This document shows, one piece after another, positions 50,564-60,353 of a stretch of 64,000 nt of DNA; positions within the stretch are counted from its first letter, which is position 1; each line of letters opens with the position of its first letter. The stretch covers positions 744,001-808,000 of the forward strand of contig NZ_JAODWD010000003.1 of the NCBI RefSeq assembly GCF_025345615.1. The letters run 5' to 3'. This DNA comes from Mycobacterium deserti (GTDB lineage: Bacteria; Actinomycetota; Actinomycetes; Mycobacteriales; Mycobacteriaceae). A program made the position numbers and the translations under genes. The notes below the pieces were generated by a model. That model did not search any database. It saw only the letters and a list, made by a program, of their open reading frames with translations, and had not been told where the DNA came from.

Positions 50564-51535
50564 CTAGGGCACCAACACCACCGATCCGACCGTCTTGCGG
50601 CCCTGCAGGTCGCGATGGGCCTGCTCGGCGTCGGCCAGCGCATACCGCTCGCTGACCGTCACGTTGATGGTTCCGTTCGCGATCGCCTCGAGCAATTCGC
50701 CTGCACGCCACGAGAACTCGTCGGCCGTACGGGTGAAGTGCACGAGCGTCGGCCGAGTCAGAAACAGCGAGCCCGCCGAGTTGAGCCGCTGCGGGTCGAA
50801 CGGCGGGACGGGGCCGCTGGACGCCCCGAACAGGGCCAGCGTGCCGCGGATGGCCAGGCTGGCGAGGCTCGCCTCGAACGTGGCTGCGCCGACACCGTCG
50901 TACACGGCCGCGACACCGCCGTCGGTGAGCTCCTTGATCCTGGCGCCGAACTCCGCCGGGTCTTCGGGATAGTCGAGCACCTCGACCGCGCCGGCCTGGC
51001 GGGACAACTCGGCCTTCTCCGGGGTGGACACCGTGGTGATGACGCGGACGGCCATGCTGGTCGCCCACTGCGTGAGGATCAGGCCGACACCACCGGCCCC
51101 TGCATGCAGGAGCACCGCGTCGCCTTCGGCCACCGGGTACACCGACTTCAGCAGATAGTGCGCAGTCATACCCTTGAGCAACGACGCGGCGGCTACCTCC
51201 GGGCTCACCGCGTCCGGCACGTAGGCAACGAAATCGGCAGGCGCAACGCTGTATTCGGCGTACGCGCCGTTTGCCTGCGCGGTGACGACCCGGTCGCCGA
51301 CCGACAGCGCGGCGACGTCGTCACCGACCGCTTCGACGGTCCCGCACACTTCGCTGCCGACGATGAACGGCGTTTCGCGCGGATACTGTCCGGACCGGAA
51401 GTAGGTGTCGAGGAAGTTGACGCCGATGGCTTCGGCTTTGATCAGCACCTCCCCGGGACCGGGTGAGGGCTGTGGTTTCTCGGCGTAGGTCAGGACTTCA
51501 GGTCCGCCGGTCTCGGCGACTTCGATGGCGTGCAT
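50564..51535 (-). CDS. qor: quinone oxidoreductase, zeta-crystallin type
   Basis: A 323-residue zinc-free medium-chain dehydrogenase/reductase that reduces quinones with NADPH. The catalytic-domain start is MHAIEVAETGGPEVL. The cofactor-binding segment is HAGAGGVGLILTQWA, and YDGVGAATFEASLASL is typical of QOR. None of the structural zinc cysteines of alcohol dehydrogenases is present. The start ATG at 51535 follows GGGAGGA. It is convergent with ctaB (13 nt between stops) and divergent from the ATP-grasp gene, as in the Rv1454c/Rv1455 pair. Confidence 0.93.
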   Translation of the reverse strand: MHAIEVAETGGPEVLTYAEKPQPSPGPGEVLIKAEAIGVNFLDTYFRSGQYPRETPFIVGSEVCGTVEAVGDDVAALSVGDRVVTAQANGAYAEYSVAPADFVAYVPDAVSPEVAAASLLKGMTAHYLLKSVYPVAEGDAVLLHAGAGGVGLILTQWATSMAVRVITTVSTPEKAELSRQAGAVEVLDYPEDPAEFGARIKELTDGGVAAVYDGVGAATFEASLASLAIRGTLALFGASSGPVPPFDPQRLNSAGSLFLTRPTLVHFTRTADEFSWRAGELLEAIANGTINVTVSERYALADAEQAHRDLQGRKTVGSVVLVP

Positions 51536-51551
51536 GCTCACATCCTCCCAA

Positions 51552-51557
51552 TATCCT
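51552..51557 (+). promoter_or_regulatory. -10 element of the ATP-grasp gene
   Basis: TATCCT, then 7 nt, then GTG at 51565. Leaderless layout. It overlaps the qor leader, whose Shine-Dalgarno lies on the other strand between 51540 and 51550. Confidence 0.55.
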
Positions 51558-51564
51558 TGCAGTT

Positions 51565-52500
51565 GTGAAGCTCGCCCGGCCCGACGTGTTTCATCCGCGC
51601 ATCGTGTTGGCGTCCTGCCCGGCGCTGCCCGACGGCGACGGGGACGACGCCGGGCTCGTGCCTGCGCTGCGCCAACGCGGCCTGCACGCCCGGTGGCTGC
51701 CGTGGGACGACCCCGCCACACTCGACGCCGACCTGGTGATCATGCGAGCCACGTGGGACTACATCGACCGGCTTGACGAGTTCCTCGAGTGGACGCGAAA
51801 TGTCCGCAATCTCGTCAACTCCCGCGACGTCGTGGTGTGGAACACCGACAAGCGGTACCTGTCCGACCTCGCGGACGCCGGCGTGCCGACGGTGCCGAGT
51901 GAATTCTTCGCCCCCGGTGAAGACGTGGCGCTGCCGGGCGGCGAAGTCGTCGTCAAACCGGCGATCGGGGTGGGAAGTGTTGGCGCGCAGCGGTTCACCG
52001 ACGGTGCTGCCGCTCGGCGCCATGCCTGTGAGCTTCATGCGAGCGGGCGCACAGTACTGGTGCAACCGTACGACGCGCGGGTGCAGGACGGCGAAACCGC
52101 GCTCGTCTTCCTCGGCGGCGAGCAGTCGCACGCGTTCACGAAGGGCCCGATCCTGCCCGCGGACGGTCGGCCGGACTTCGACGCGTCGGGCACCTACGCC
52201 GAGGAGACACTGTCGCCGGCAGAGCCGGACTTCGAGGTCTGGGATGTCGGTCATTCCGCGGTGGCCGCGGCGGCCGCGCACCTGCGGATCGATGTCGGCG
52301 AACTGCTGTACGCCAGGGTCGACGTCATCGGCGGACGCCAGGATCCGCGGCTTCTCGAGCTCGAACTCGTCGAGCCGTCGCTCGGCTGGCGTCAGCTAGA
52401 TGCCGCCACGCGGGGGCGCCGCGAGCGGCAGTTCGTCGTCGGGGTCGAGCGCACCCTGGATCGGCTCGGGCTTGGTCCGCTCTCGCATCGACGCCCATAG
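51565..52500 (+). CDS. ATP-grasp domain protein (Rv1455-like)
   Basis: A 311-residue protein with the ATP-grasp fold, distantly similar to glutathione synthetase/RimK. A pre-ATP-grasp region contains DADLVIMRATWDYIDRLDEFLEW. The nucleotide-binding lysine segment is GGEVVVKPAIGVGSVGAQRF. Further segments are TVLVQPYDARVQDGETALVFLGGE and the Mg-binding DPRLLELELVEPSLGW. It probably makes a carboxylate-amine or carboxylate-thiol bond; the substrate is unknown. GTG 51565 is fixed by its promoter. Its last 105 bp are antisense to the end of ctaA, while both C-termini look protein-like. Confidence 0.88.
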   Translation: MKLARPDVFHPRIVLASCPALPDGDGDDAGLVPALRQRGLHARWLPWDDPATLDADLVIMRATWDYIDRLDEFLEWTRNVRNLVNSRDVVVWNTDKRYLSDLADAGVPTVPSEFFAPGEDVALPGGEVVVKPAIGVGSVGAQRFTDGAAARRHACELHASGRTVLVQPYDARVQDGETALVFLGGEQSHAFTKGPILPADGRPDFDASGTYAEETLSPAEPDFEVWDVGHSAVAAAAAHLRIDVGELLYARVDVIGGRQDPRLLELELVEPSLGWRQLDAATRGRRERQFVVGVERTLDRLGLGPLSHRRP

Positions 52501-53400
52501 TGCGGCGGTCGCCGCCGTACAGATCGCGGCCCCCGCGACGTGGACCGCGACCAGTGCTGCGGGCACATCGAGGGCGTACTGCACACGTCCGACGAGCGCC
52601 TGCACGGCGACCACCGCCAACAACACAGCGAGACGCCGCACGACATGGCGCGGCGCGGCGACTGCGCGCAACCCGAAGATCATCGCAATCAGCAGTGACA
52701 GATAGGCCACGAGCAACGTCGCGTGCAATTGCACGAGGGTGACGATCTCGACCTCGAGCCGCGGTACCGGGGCGTCGATGCTCTTATCTCCGGCGTGCGG
52801 GCCTGCGCCTGTGACGAGGGTGCCGGTGACCAGAACCGCTGCCAGCGCGAGGCCACTGAGGAAGGTCAACTGCCGCAACGGTTTCGGTACCGAACGGGTC
52901 GGGGCACCGTCGTCGGGCTCGCCGATCTTGACGAAGAGCAGTACCGACAGCCACACCATCGTCATGGAGGCCAGCAGATGGATCGCGACGGTCCACCACA
53001 GCAGCCCCGTGAGCACCGTGATGCCGCCGATCACCGCCTGGACGACCGTCGACGCCGGCATCAGCCAGGCGTAGACGAGCACCTCGCGTCGGCGCCGGGC
53101 GCGGACGACGACCAGCACCGCGGCCGCGGCCGTCAGCACGACGAGGAAGGTGATCATCCGGTTGCCGAATTCGACGGCCTGGTGCACGACGGGCACCTCG
53201 GCCACCGGCACCGGGGTGAAGCTACCGGGGAAGCACTGCGGCCACGTCGGGCAGCCGAGCCCTGAAGCGGTGACGCGGACGATCGCGCCGGTGACGGCGA
53301 TGCCGCCCTGGGTCAGGATGACGAGAAGAGCGACGACGCGCTGGACCCGCAGACTGGGCAGCGGCAGAAGGTCGACCAGCCGCAAGAAGGCGCGACGCAC
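52396..53400 (-). CDS. ctaA: heme A synthase (COX15/CtaA family)
   Basis: Oxidises heme O to heme A. It has 334 residues with eight membrane helices in two four-helix halves. Candidate heme-ligand histidines are visible: VHQAVEFGNR, VAIHLLASM, LVQLHATLLVAY and LVAVHVAGAAI. The first extracytoplasmic loop carries the cysteine pair in ASGLGCPTWPQCFPGS, as in Bacillus CtaA. GTG at 53400 is placed by a TACCAT -10 element 6 nt upstream; upstream in-frame codons run into the tetR gene. The C-terminal Pro-rich 30 residues overlap the convergent ATP-grasp gene. Confidence 0.93.
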   Translation of the reverse strand: MRRAFLRLVDLLPLPSLRVQRVVALLVILTQGGIAVTGAIVRVTASGLGCPTWPQCFPGSFTPVPVAEVPVVHQAVEFGNRMITFLVVLTAAAAVLVVVRARRRREVLVYAWLMPASTVVQAVIGGITVLTGLLWWTVAIHLLASMTMVWLSVLLFVKIGEPDDGAPTRSVPKPLRQLTFLSGLALAAVLVTGTLVTGAGPHAGDKSIDAPVPRLEVEIVTLVQLHATLLVAYLSLLIAMIFGLRAVAAPRHVVRRLAVLLAVVAVQALVGRVQYALDVPAALVAVHVAGAAICTAATAALWASMRERTKPEPIQGALDPDDELPLAAPPRGGI

Positions 53401-53406
53401 ACATCG

Positions 53407-53412
53407 ATGGTA
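53407..53412 (-). promoter_or_regulatory. -10 element of ctaA
   Basis: TACCAT on the minus strand, 6 nt before the GTG start at 53400. Leaderless layout in the 23-bp gap after tetR. Confidence 0.5.
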
Positions 53413-53423
53413 GAGCAGCGCAA

Positions 53424-54017
53424 CTACAGCTCGTAGTAGCGGTCCGGACGAGGCGCGACGAATGGCACCAGGACATCGTCGACCAGCGCCACGATGAGCT
53501 CGTCGGTGATCTCGTCGCCGGTGATGAGCAGTCGATGCCACAGCACGCTCTGGCCCAGTTCGCGGGCGATGTCGACCGGTACGTCGGCGCGCACGTCTCC
53601 GCGGGCGATGCCCCGGTGCAGCAGCGCGGCCATTTCCTGCTTGCGCCAGCCGATGACGTCGTCCCGGAACGTCGCGGTGAGTTCCGCATCGTTGACGGCC
53701 GCGGCGGCGGCTGCCCTGATCACGGCTGCGTGGGGGCCGGTGAACAGCGCTGCCCAACCGCGGAGGACGGCCAGCATGTCTTCGCGGTAGCTGCCCGTGT
53801 CGTCATGAGGGATGGCGGCCGTGGCGACGCCGAGCAGGCTGTCACGCAGCAGGCTCGTCCGGTCGGGCCATCGCCGGTAGAGAACCGGCTTGCTGGTGCG
53901 CGCCTCGGCCGCGACGGATTCCATGGTCACGCCGCCCGGGCCGCGCTCGGCCAAGAGTCGCAGCACTGCGGACCGGATTGCGGACTCGAGTTCCTCGCCG
54001 CGGCGACGGCTCATCAA
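53424..54017 (-). CDS. TetR-family transcriptional regulator
   Basis: A 197-residue repressor. The N-terminal helix-turn-helix (about 10-60) is AIRSAVLRLLAERGPGGVTMESVAAEARTSKPVLYRRW in pattern, with VLYRRWPDR as the recognition helix end. The C-terminal ligand-binding domain resembles the TetR_C_11-like group with a late SVLWHRLLITGDEITDELI. The start is ATG 54017 or 54014. A perfect palindrome just upstream (54027-54046) and a second copy near the divergent gene are the likely operators, giving autorepression and control of the PhlG-like hydrolase. The pair is absent between Rv1456c and Rv1457c in M. tuberculosis. Confidence 0.92.
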   Translation of the reverse strand: MMSRRRGEELESAIRSAVLRLLAERGPGGVTMESVAAEARTSKPVLYRRWPDRTSLLRDSLLGVATAAIPHDDTGSYREDMLAVLRGWAALFTGPHAAVIRAAAAAAVNDAELTATFRDDVIGWRKQEMAALLHRGIARGDVRADVPVDIARELGQSVLWHRLLITGDEITDELIVALVDDVLVPFVAPRPDRYYEL

Positions 54018-54026
54018 ACCTCCCAG

Positions 54027-54046
54027 AAGATACGCTTGCGTATCTT
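54027..54046. promoter_or_regulatory. TetR operator candidate 1 (perfect palindrome)
   Basis: Arms AAGATACGC (54027-54035) and GCGTATCTT (54038-54046) with a TT centre. It ends 10 bp from the tetR start. Confidence 0.75.
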
Positions 54047-54073
54047 ATCGCACGGGTCTAGGGTCGGTGATAT

Positions 54074-54093
54074 AAGAAACGAATTCGTATCTC
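54074..54093. promoter_or_regulatory. TetR operator candidate 2
   Basis: AAGAAACG-AATT-CGTATCTC matches operator 1 at 15 of 20 positions, including both ACG/CGT cores. The centre lies 47 bp from that of operator 1 and 10 bp before the PhlG-like start codon. Confidence 0.65.
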
Positions 54094-54103
54094 GGGAGTC
54101 TCG

Positions 54104-54787
54104 ATGTCTCGTCCAGTGCTCTATCCGCTGCGTTCCGTCGATACCGCCACGGTCCGGATCACGAACGCGCCCCACGGTCGCCGGCGGGTGACCATCGATC
54201 ACCGGCCGCTGGCTGGGCTGACACCCGCGATGCTGCTGGATTGGTTCACCCATCTCGGCGGCACGATGTCTTACGGCGGCGAGATCATCGACCGCTACCT
54301 CGCCTGGCACCCGATCGACCACATCACATGGGAGCTCGCGCGATCGGCACCAGGCGGAGGAGCGGCCGAAGGTGCTCGCTTCCGCATGGTCGAGGCGTTC
54401 GGCGGCAGGCCCGAGTTCACGATCGACGAGGTCGCCCGCGTCGAGAAACTCGACGAAACGGGCATCCGGTTGGTCAAGCGCGTGGCCGGGGTGCCCGTCT
54501 TTCAGCTCGAGCACACCTGGTCGGCGGGTGCCGACGGGGCCCACTACGTCACGGTGATGGACCTGGGTCCCCGGGCTGCGGTGCTGGCCCCGGTCAACCG
54601 GATCGTGCGTCACCGGTTCCCCGACACCAAGGTCCGCGCCTGGGTGAAGCACAACATCGAAGAGGTCGGCCAGCTCGAATACCTGCTGCCGGCGCTGCAC
54701 TCAGGTGAAGCGGAACCAGCGCAGCGCGCACAACCCGGCAACGGTGCCCCAGACCGCGAGTACGGCCAGACCGAACAAGTCCACTGA
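54104..54787 (+). CDS. PhlG-like (DAPG hydrolase domain) protein
   Basis: A 227-residue protein similar to 2,4-diacetylphloroglucinol hydrolase, an enzyme that cleaves a carbon-carbon bond of an acylated phenol using zinc. Diagnostic segments are WFTHLGGTMSYGGEIIDRYLAWHPIDHITWE (residues about 47-77; H50, E60, H69, H73), LEHTW (136-140) and a late HxxxE, H183/E187 in KHNIEEVGQLEYLLP. The true substrate in this organism is unknown. ATG 54104 has GGGAG upstream. It is divergent from tetR with two shared operators. The last 29 residues overlap the convergent permease gene by 87 bp and look poorly conserved. Confidence 0.8.
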   Translation: MSRPVLYPLRSVDTATVRITNAPHGRRRVTIDHRPLAGLTPAMLLDWFTHLGGTMSYGGEIIDRYLAWHPIDHITWELARSAPGGGAAEGARFRMVEAFGGRPEFTIDEVARVEKLDETGIRLVKRVAGVPVFQLEHTWSAGADGAHYVTVMDLGPRAAVLAPVNRIVRHRFPDTKVRAWVKHNIEEVGQLEYLLPALHSGEAEPAQRAQPGNGAPDREYGQTEQVH

Positions 54788-55473
54788 CGGTGTCATGGCC
54801 TGAGACAGCGCTTCGGTGAGCGCACCAGAAGGCGTCAACCGCGCGACCCACTGCAGCCCGCTGGGCACCATGCCGCCCTCGAGCGTCAGTGCGCCGAGCG
54901 CGGCGAAGACGAACCACAGCAGGTTGGCCACCGCGAGGACGATCTCAGCGCGCAGTGTGCCGCCGAGCAGCAGACCGAGCGCGGCGAATCCAGCCGTGCC
55001 TAGAGCGATGATCACCGCGCCGAGAGCCAGGCCGATGATGTGCGGTCGCCAGCCGAGCGCAAACCCGATGGTGCCCAACAACATCGACTGCAGGAACACC
55101 ACCGTCACCACGGCCAGTGACTTGCCTACGATGATGCCCCAGACCGGCAGCGCGGTCGCGCCGAGCCGCTTCAACGCGCCGTAGCGGCGGTCGAAGGCCA
55201 CCGCGATGGCTTGACCCGTGAACGCCGTCGAGATCACCGCCAGGGCCATGATCGCGGGCACGAACGTGGCCGCTCGGTCCTCGCCGAAGTCGCCCAGCGG
55301 CAGCAGCGTCAAGCCGATCAACAGCGTGATCGGAATGAACATGGTCAGCAGAAGTTGTTCGCCGTTGCGTAGCAGCAGCTTCAGCTCCAACGCGAACTGC
55401 GCGGTGAGCATCTTCGCCACGGTCGCCGACCGCGGGTCGGGCGTGAAGGTGCCCGGCGCAAAGCGATTCGTCG

Positions 55474-55477
<4 letters not shown>
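54701..55477 (-). CDS. ABC-2 type transporter permease (Rv1457c-like)
   Basis: A 258-residue ABC-2 permease with six membrane helices, including LLTMFIPITLLIGLTLLPLG, FVPAIMALAVISTAFTGQAIAVA and the family's AFDRRYGALKRLGATALP coupling region. The last helix is LFGLAVLAVWGTVAGLCALRWF. The GTG at 55477 overlaps the ATPase stop (GTGA), so permease and ATPase are coupled. In M. tuberculosis this pair lies between mptB and ctaA; here the TetR/PhlG cassette separates it from ctaA. Substrate unknown. Confidence 0.9.
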
Positions 55478-56402
<925 letters not shown>

Positions 56403-56406
<4 letters not shown>

Positions 56407-58118
56407 GGGGATTCAGCGTAGGCGTCGGACCTCACCGCGCGCGGCGGCGGTGGCTCTCGTGGCTCCGCGGCGTCGGCGGCTTCCGCCTCGCGGTCGCGTT
56501 GGTCGGATCCGGGCACCTCGCGCCACGGCAACCGGTGGTAGGTCATGCCGATGATCAGCAGCACGATGAGCGTGCTGGCCACTACGGCGAGCAGGATCTG
56601 GAACAACGTGAACCGGTCGCCGTTGGCAGTGGGACCAAAGATGCCGACCACCAGCGTCACCGCGATCGTCGTGCTGCGGAACGCGGGACGGGTGGCCCAT
56701 GCGGCGAGGGGGATGACGGCCCACAGGACGTACCACGGCTGGACCACCGGGAACAGCAGCACGGTCATGCCGAGCACGACGCCCAGCCCGCCGACTGGGT
56801 GGAGCCGTCCGCGCAACACAGCGAACAGCAGCCACGTCACGATGATCGCGATGATGGACACGCCTATCGCACGGGTGAGGCCCAGGACCGCCGTCGTGTG
56901 GTCCCCCAGACCGAGCAGAATGCCCACCTGACCGGTGCCCAATGCGAGCAGGGTGGGCAGCGACATCCAGCTGCGCACCACGTTCGCGGTGCCGAGGGTG
57001 AACAGCCAGCCGAATCCGAGGCCGCTGGCCCAGCCGACGACGGCCATCACGGCGACGGAGATCGCGGTCAGTGAGCCGCCGGCGAGCACGAACGCCTTGA
57101 ACGTCCCACCCCATCGACACGCCAGCGCCATCGCGACGAACCCGACCGCGAGCAGTGAGGGCAGTTTGACCTGCGACGACATCGCGATCAGCACCGTGCC
57201 TGTCACGAGCATCGTGAGTGGATACCAGCGCAACCAATCGACCCGCTCGCGCGGCCAGCGCAGCGGCCGGGGGAGAAGACGCACGCTGGCGTCGACACCG
57301 CGCAGCGCGAACTCGGTGCCCGCGAGCATCAGGCCGAGCATCAGCGCCTCGTTGTGGATGCCTGCGACCAGATGCATGATCAGAAGCGGATTGGCCGCCC
57401 CCAGCCACAGTGCGCTGACCTCGGCGACTCCGCAGCGGCGGGCCAGTCGCGGCGTCGCCCACACGATCAGGCCGACCCCGAGCAGCACCACCAGCCGGTG
57501 ACAGAGCACCGCGGCGACGATGTTCTCGCCCGTCACCGCCGAGATGCCCTGACCGATCCACAGGAACAACGGGCCGTACGGCGCAGGCGTCTCGCGCCAC
57601 ATGTTCGGCACCGACAGCGTGAACACGTGGTCGAGACCGAGACCGGTGGCCGGGCCGACGCGGTACGGGTCAAGGCCTTTGATCGCGATCTCGCTCTGCG
57701 CCAGGTACGAGTACACGTCGCGGCTGTACATCGGCGGCGCGATCAGCAGTGGTAGCACCCAGAGCAGCAGGGTGCGATCCAGTTGGCTGCGCGTCATGCG
57801 CCGCTTGCCGAGCGCGAAGCGGCCGAGCATCAGCCAGGCCAGGGCCATCATCACCGCGCCGGTGGTCGTCATGGTCAGCGACACTGTCTGGATGCGCGAG
57901 GGAAGATTGAGCAGCCGCACGCCGAAGGTGGGGTCCTGCACCACCGGGCGGGCGCCGACGCCGAGCGCGCCGATCGTCATCACCACCGTGCCGGCGGCAC
58001 CGAACAGGCGCGTGCGGCGCAGTGCCATCACTTCGGCGTCGTTGAGCGGGGAGCCCACCGTTCGCTCGTCAGCATGCCACGTGGCAATCGACGAGCTCAG
58101 GGACCGGACGCGGGCCAT
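56403..58118 (-). CDS. mptB: alpha-(1->6)-mannopyranosyltransferase MptB
   Basis: A 571-residue polyprenyl-phosphate-mannose-dependent GT-C glycosyltransferase, equivalent to Rv1459c/MptB, which extends the alpha-1,6-mannan core of lipomannan. It has more than ten membrane helices. The first large extracytoplasmic loop carries the GT-C acidic motif in PPMYSRDVYSYLAQSEIAIKGLDPY. WRETPAPYGPLFLWIGQ and HLVAGIHNEALMLGLML are further family segments. The charged Pro-rich C-terminus is cytoplasmic. ATG 58118 follows a TACGCT -10 element by 6 nt. It is divergent from the SUF operon and heads the mptB-ATPase-permease transcript. Confidence 0.93.
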
Positions 58119-58124
58119 CAGTGC

Positions 58125-58130
58125 AGCGTA
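58125..58130 (-). promoter_or_regulatory. -10 element of mptB
   Basis: TACGCT on the minus strand, 6 nt before the ATG at 58118. Leaderless layout. Confidence 0.5.
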
Positions 58131-58196
58131 GCCGCCCGCAATATGGCAGTCGTCACCCGTTAGGGTGCCCTTGCTTTACCGGGTTTCGGAATTCCG

Positions 58197-58213
58197 TCAC
58201 AATAGTGTTGTGA
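58197..58213. promoter_or_regulatory. SufR operator candidate over the sufR start codon
   Basis: Arms TCACAA (58197-58202) and TTGTGA (58208-58213) are perfectly complementary with a 5-nt spacer. The right arm contains the GTG start of sufR. Binding here would block transcription of the whole SUF operon. Confidence 0.65.
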
Positions 58214-58911
58214 AATTCGATCCGGGCGCCGACCGCCACACGCGTGGCGCGATCGTCCAGCTTCTGCTGGAGTCCGGACCGGTCACGGCGGGCGAGATCG
58301 GCGACCGCCTCGGCATCTCTGCCGCGGGTGTGCGCAGACACCTCGACGCGTTGATCGACGCGGGCGACGCGCAGTCCAGCGCGGCGGCGGCGTGGCAGCA
58401 CCATGGCCGCGGCAGGCCGGCCCGCCGCTATCGATTGACGGCGCAGGGCCGAGCCAAGCTGGACCACGCCTACGACGACCTCGCCGTAGCCGCCATTCGT
58501 CAGCTGCGCGAGATCGGCGGAGACGACGCGGTGCGGACTTTCGCGCGACGTCGCATCGACAGCATCCTGGCGGGAGTAAGTCAGGGGTCCGATGACGTTG
58601 AAAAGACTGCGGACAACGTGGCCGCGGCACTGAGCGACGCTGGTTACGCGACCACTGTGACTTCGCTGACACCGGCAAGCGGGCCGATCCACGGAATCCA
58701 GCTGTGCCAGCACCACTGCCCGGTGTCACACGTCGCCGAAGAGTTCCCGGAATTGTGCGAGGCCGAGCGCGAGGCGTTCGCAGACATCCTGGGTACCCAC
58801 GTACAGCGGCTCGCGACCATCGTCAACGGTGACTGCGCGTGCACCACTCACGTCCCGCTCGTTGACACGAGCACCCAACAGCCCTCAAGCAAGCAAGGAG
58901 CGTCGACATGA
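58210..58911 (+). CDS. sufR: iron-sulfur cluster-dependent repressor SufR
   Basis: A 233-residue regulator, first gene of the SUF operon (Rv1460 equivalent). The N-terminal winged helix is [30 protein letters not shown]. The C-terminal half has the cluster-binding cysteines: CQHHC, then a further Cys 13 residues on in FPELCEAE, and GDCAC near the end. Holo-SufR represses the operon and cluster loss relieves it. The frame is open upstream, but GTG 58210 gives the homologous start [14 protein letters not shown]. The start codon lies within a perfect inverted repeat, consistent with autorepression. The stop overlaps the sufB ATG. Confidence 0.92.
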   Translation: MKFDPGADRHTRGAIVQLLLESGPVTAGEIGDRLGISAAGVRRHLDALIDAGDAQSSAAAAWQHHGRGRPARRYRLTAQGRAKLDHAYDDLAVAAIRQLREIGGDDAVRTFARRRIDSILAGVSQGSDDVEKTADNVAAALSDAGYATTVTSLTPASGPIHGIQLCQHHCPVSHVAEEFPELCEAEREAFADILGTHVQRLATIVNGDCACTTHVPLVDTSTQQPSSKQGAST

Positions 58912-60353
58912 CGACCACCCCCGAGGTTCACAAGCTAGGCGAGCCGCTCAGCCAGGACGAGGCCATCGCCTCGCTGGGCCGGTACGGCTATGGCTGGGTG
59001 GACTCCGACGTCGCGGGCGCGGCCGCCGCACGCGGGCTGTCCGACGCGGTGGTGCGCGACATCTCGGCGAAAAAGAGTGAGCCCGAGTGGATGTTGGAGA
59101 CCCGCCTGCGCGCACTGCGCACCTTCGACAAGAAGCCGATGCCGAATTGGGGCTCCAACCTCGAGGGCATCGACTTCGACAACATCAAGTACTTCGTGCG
59201 GTCCAGCGAGAAGCAGGCGGCCACATGGGACGACCTGCCTGCCGACATCAAGAACACCTACGACAAGCTGGGCATCCCTGAGGCGGAGAAGCAGCGTCTG
59301 GTGTCCGGGGTCGCGGCCCAGTACGAGTCCGAGGTGGTCTACCACTCGATCCGAGAGGATCTCGAGGCTCAGGGCGTCATCTTCCTCGACACAGACTCCG
59401 GTCTGCGTGAGCATCCCGAGCTTTTCAAGCAGTACTTCGGCACCGTGATCCCCGCCGGCGACAACAAGTTCTCGGCGCTCAACACGGCGGTGTGGTCCGG
59501 CGGTTCGTTCATCTACGTGCCGAAGGGTGTGCACGTCGACATCCCGCTGCAGGCCTACTTCCGGATCAACACCGAGAACATGGGCCAGTTCGAGCGCACA
59601 CTGATCATCGTCGACGAGGACGCCTACGTGCACTACGTCGAGGGCTGCACCGCGCCGATCTACAAGAGCGACTCGCTGCACTCGGCCGTCGTGGAGATCA
59701 TCGTCAAGCCGGGCGGTCGCTGCCGCTACACGACCATCCAGAACTGGTCGAACAACGTCTACAACCTGGTCACCAAGCGGGCCCGCGCCGAGGCCGGCGC
59801 CACCATGGAGTGGGTCGACGGCAACATCGGGTCGAAGGTCACCATGAAATACCCGGCGGTCTGGATGACCGGCGAGCACGCCAAGGGTGAAGTGCTCTCG
59901 GTCGCGTTCGCGGGCGAGGGTCAGCACCAGGACACCGGCGCGAAGATGCTGCACCTGGCGCCGAACACGTCGTCCAACATCGTGTCCAAGTCGGTGGCCC
60001 GCGGTGGCGGTCGCGCGTCCTACCGCGGCCTGGTCCAGGTCAACAAGGGCGCGCACGGCTCGCGCGCAAGCGTGAAATGCGATGCGCTGCTTGTCGATAC
60101 GATCAGCCGCAGCGACACCTACCCCTACGTCGACATCCGTGAGGACGACGTGACCATGGGTCACGAGGCCACGGTGTCCAAGGTCAGCGAGGACCAGCTG
60201 TTCTACCTCATGAGCCGCGGCCTCACCGAGGACGAGGCGATGGCCATGGTGGTGCGCGGCTTCGTCGAGCCGATCGCCAAGGAGCTCCCGATGGAGTACG
60301 CGTTGGAGCTCAATCGGCTGATCGAGCTGCAGATGGAAGGCGCTGTCGGTTGA
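58908..60353 (+). CDS. sufB: Fe-S cluster scaffold subunit SufB
   Basis: Core of the SufBCD scaffold, 481 residues, with the right-handed beta-helix family segments [49 protein letters not shown] (cluster-related cysteine) and [15 protein letters not shown]. The reading frame is continuous: the intein found in M. tuberculosis SufB is absent. It is linked by 4-bp overlaps to sufR and sufD. Confidence 0.97.
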   Translation: MTTTPEVHKLGEPLSQDEAIASLGRYGYGWVDSDVAGAAAARGLSDAVVRDISAKKSEPEWMLETRLRALRTFDKKPMPNWGSNLEGIDFDNIKYFVRSSEKQAATWDDLPADIKNTYDKLGIPEAEKQRLVSGVAAQYESEVVYHSIREDLEAQGVIFLDTDSGLREHPELFKQYFGTVIPAGDNKFSALNTAVWSGGSFIYVPKGVHVDIPLQAYFRINTENMGQFERTLIIVDEDAYVHYVEGCTAPIYKSDSLHSAVVEIIVKPGGRCRYTTIQNWSNNVYNLVTKRARAEAGATMEWVDGNIGSKVTMKYPAVWMTGEHAKGEVLSVAFAGEGQHQDTGAKMLHLAPNTSSNIVSKSVARGGGRASYRGLVQVNKGAHGSRASVKCDALLVDTISRSDTYPYVDIREDDVTMGHEATVSKVSEDQLFYLMSRGLTEDEAMAMVVRGFVEPIAKELPMEYALELNRLIELQMEGAVG

